Of a stretch of DNA of 25,261 nt, positions 23,519 to 25,261 are shown piece after piece (the first letter of the stretch is position 1; each line of letters begins with the position of its first letter). The stretch is taken from positions 1-25,261 of the forward strand of contig DITO01000269.1 of NCBI GenBank assembly GCA_002422065.1, written 5' to 3'. Origin of the DNA: Erysipelotrichaceae bacterium UBA6182. Lineage in GTDB: Bacteria > Bacillota_I > Bacilli_A > Erysipelotrichales > Erysipelotrichaceae. The position numbers and the translations under genes were made by a program. The notes beneath the pieces were generated by a model that made no database searches, was not told the DNA's origin, and was given only the letters and a program-made list of their open reading frames with translations.

Positions 23519-25028
23519 TGTATTTGAATTTCCAGTTGATGTTTCACATCTGATAAAGAAACGTGTTGTCATCTATGCACGTGTCTCAACTGAATATGTT
23601 GAACAAGAAACCTCATATGAAAGACAAGTACTCGAGTTAGCAAAATCAGTTAGACAGAATAAGGATTACAATTTAGTCTGTGTATATGCTGATAAGGAAA
23701 GTGGACGATCAACTAATAGACCTGCATTCAATCAAATGATGGAACTTGCCAACACTGGAGCTGTGGATTTAATTCTGACAAAGTCTATTGCACGATTTGG
23801 CCGTAATATTGTTGAAGTTGTTACCATCATCCAGGAGCTAAGATTGAAAGGAATAGAGATCTATTTTGAAAAAGAGAATCTATCATCTATTGATCCTAAG
23901 ATGGATTTTACGTTATCTCTTCTCAGTGCTCATGCTGAAGAAGAATCAAAACAAATTTCAATGAACACTATTTGGGCATTTGAAAATAAAATGAAAAAAG
24001 GATTGAGTACAACCAATAAAATGTATGGTTACTCTATCCAGGGTGATGATTGGACAATAATTGAAGATGAAGCAAAGGTAGTCCGAAAATTGTACTGGGG
24101 GTATGTCAATGGAGACAGTTATTCACAGATGATTCAGTCACTTTTTGAAGATAGTATTCCATCTCCCAGCGGAAATCCAAGATGGAGCAAACGCACTATT
24201 GAGGATATTTTGCACAACGAAAAGTATTGTGGTGACATGTTACTCCGTAAGAAAATGAATGGTAGAGTGGTTCAATACGACAATCTTCTTGCACATAGGT
24301 TAAATCAGTATCTAGTAAAAAACCACCATGCACCCATTATTTCAAAGGAAATATATGAAAATGTACTTAAATTAAGGAAAGAACGTACAACATATGAACG
24401 TAAGGATAAAGTTTTTAAGCTTAGTGAATATGCATATTACTTCTACTCTGTAGACCTCAAAAAACACTTCACATATGTAATCGAGAAACATAAAGGTAAG
24501 TATGAAGTTCCAGTACTAAAGTGTAAGAGTTCAATTGGAAGTATGATGTTAGGGTATTCGAAAATCGGACAGGGGGTCTTGTTAATGACTCAGTTTATAT
24601 TAGACAATAGAAAACTGGTTCATGATCATATCGCAAATAGAATCATACCTTCAACATTATCTATTTCAAATCAACTTGAGGTTCTTTATGAAGGCATTGA
24701 TTACATTGCAATAAATGACCAAATCAACCGATATGATAAAATATCAACTCTACTTACAAGATTAAATCGAATCAACCAGGTAAAGGAATTCTTATCCAAT
24801 ACTTTTTCAAATGCTAGACAACTTGTGGCTAATCCCAGTATAGAAAACTTCAAATCTGTATACACCAAAATCCTAATCACTGGTTTCAATGTTAATCTTG
24901 TTACTTCAGTTTCAAATGATATTTCAGATACAATTCCTCTAGATAAATATTTGATTCATTCATTATCAATACCTTTTATCCACAAATATAAGGAAAACAC
25001 CCTTATATTTAATTTTTACATTTGCTAG
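23511..25028 (+). CDS. Large serine recombinase, second of a tandem pair
   Basis: A 505-residue large serine recombinase with VIYARVSTEY (nucleophile S26), ESGRSTNRPAF, TKSIARFGRN and a Recombinase domain (RWSKRTIEDILHNEKYCGDM). Where its partner has the zinc ribbon, this one reads LSEYAYYFYSVDLKKHF and keeps only one cysteine (LKCKSS), so the zinc site is lost. The ATG at 23511 overlaps the partner's stop by 8 nt, implying co-translation. The two share about the same architecture and may act as a heteromer, as tandem serine recombinases in some Gram-positive elements are thought to. Its stop codon runs straight into the direct repeat at 25027. Confidence 0.95.
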   Translation: MNNVFEFPVDVSHLIKKRVVIYARVSTEYVEQETSYERQVLELAKSVRQNKDYNLVCVYADKESGRSTNRPAFNQMMELANTGAVDLILTKSIARFGRNIVEVVTIIQELRLKGIEIYFEKENLSSIDPKMDFTLSLLSAHAEEESKQISMNTIWAFENKMKKGLSTTNKMYGYSIQGDDWTIIEDEAKVVRKLYWGYVNGDSYSQMIQSLFEDSIPSPSGNPRWSKRTIEDILHNEKYCGDMLLRKKMNGRVVQYDNLLAHRLNQYLVKNHHAPIISKEIYENVLKLRKERTTYERKDKVFKLSEYAYYFYSVDLKKHFTYVIEKHKGKYEVPVLKCKSSIGSMMLGYSKIGQGVLLMTQFILDNRKLVHDHIANRIIPSTLSISNQLEVLYEGIDYIAINDQINRYDKISTLLTRLNRINQVKEFLSNTFSNARQLVANPSIENFKSVYTKILITGFNVNLVTSVSNDISDTIPLDKYLIHSLSIPFIHKYKENTLIFNFYIC

Positions 25029-25089
25029 TTCAATAGCACACACCCCCACTCAAAACGTGTCAAAATGAAGTTCAATAGCACACACCCCC
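25027..25089. repeat. 21-bp direct repeat pair beside recombinase gene
   Basis: AGTTCAATAGCACACACCCC followed by C occurs at 25027-25047 and again, identically, at 25069-25089, 42 bp apart. The first copy starts inside the recombinase stop codon. Position next to the integrase suggests an attachment-site arm, recombinase-binding repeats, or the element boundary; none is proven. Confidence 0.7.
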
Positions 25090-25152
25090 TACTTTGCAAA
25101 TGTCACTTTCGAGAAAGCAAATTTGCTCTCGGTATGACTCGATAAACGAAAA

Positions 25153-25185
25153 CGACCCTATTTCGTAAGAAATAAGGTCGCTTTT
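25153..25185 (+). terminator. Rho-independent terminator-like hairpin
   Basis: CGACC-C-TATTTC (25153-25164) pairs with GAAATA-A-GGTCG (25169-25180) around a GTAA loop, one mismatch in 12, followed by CTTTT. A-runs on the 5' side mean it could work in both directions. It would end the recombinase transcript. The remainder to 25261 holds only a short CCCC/GGGG hairpin (25205-25221) and no gene that I can see. Confidence 0.7.
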
Positions 25186-25261
25186 CATTAAAATATCGTT
25201 ATTATCCCCTGGTTTTGGGGAGTAATCAAAGATAACTATGGTGCGGACGATGAGATTTGAA

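Noticed and set aside
1..25261. Mycoplasma genetic code (TGA as Trp)
   Set aside because: TGA ends several genes at well-supported overlaps (for example ATGA at 13933-13936 and 18823-18826), and conserved Trp codons are TGG.

Overview
The window looks like the right-hand part of an integrated mobile element, most simply a prophage, in a low-GC Gram-positive-type bacterium (Bacillota or a Mycoplasmatota lineage that keeps the standard code). DNA is AT-rich, genes have GGAG/AGGAGG ribosome sites, several ORFs end in TGA and Trp is read from TGG, so the Mycoplasma code is unlikely. No rRNA, tRNA or CRISPR was seen, and no gap between genes reaches 300 bp. Taxon and prophage status are inference; no portal, large terminase or capsid gene lies inside the window.

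Layout. From 21 kb rightwards on the + strand: an XRE repressor, a predicted 43-aa protein, and two tandem large serine recombinases, followed by direct repeats and a terminator-like hairpin that may be near the element's end. From 20.8 kb leftwards everything is on the - strand and mostly overlapping: a Cro-like XRE protein, a tyrosine recombinase, a BRO/KilAC-type antirepressor, an excisionase-type HTH protein, a phage-type m5C methyltransferase and a winged-HTH replication-type protein with candidate iterons inside it. Then comes a defence-like block (16.5-9.6 kb): a fused m5C+m6A methyltransferase, an HNH nuclease, a 135-aa protein, a PHP-AAA ATPase (Ppl/TrlF-like) and a small partner. Copies of a 70-bp intergenic repeat lie on both sides of this block plus the 16632-18495 genes.

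Further left (9.4-5.4 kb) is an accessory operon: a cytosolic BspA-type leucine-rich-repeat protein, a PD-(D/E)XK nuclease, a zincin-type metalloprotease, a 90-aa protein and a protein built of 18-residue repeats. A terminator and a promoter-like module separate this from a packaging-type operon (5.2 kb to 5): small-terminase-like protein, ParB-methyltransferase, S-adenosylmethionine synthetase, HNH nuclease, an unknown protein and a GIY-YIG nuclease.

How it may work together (inference): the repressor and Cro-like genes face each other across a 187-bp control region. A bipartite 48-bp promoter-like module occurs twice, once before the packaging operon and once, on the opposite strand, before the recombinases, suggesting one regulator switches on both DNA excision/integration and packaging. 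MetK could feed SAM to the four methyltransferase domains encoded here.
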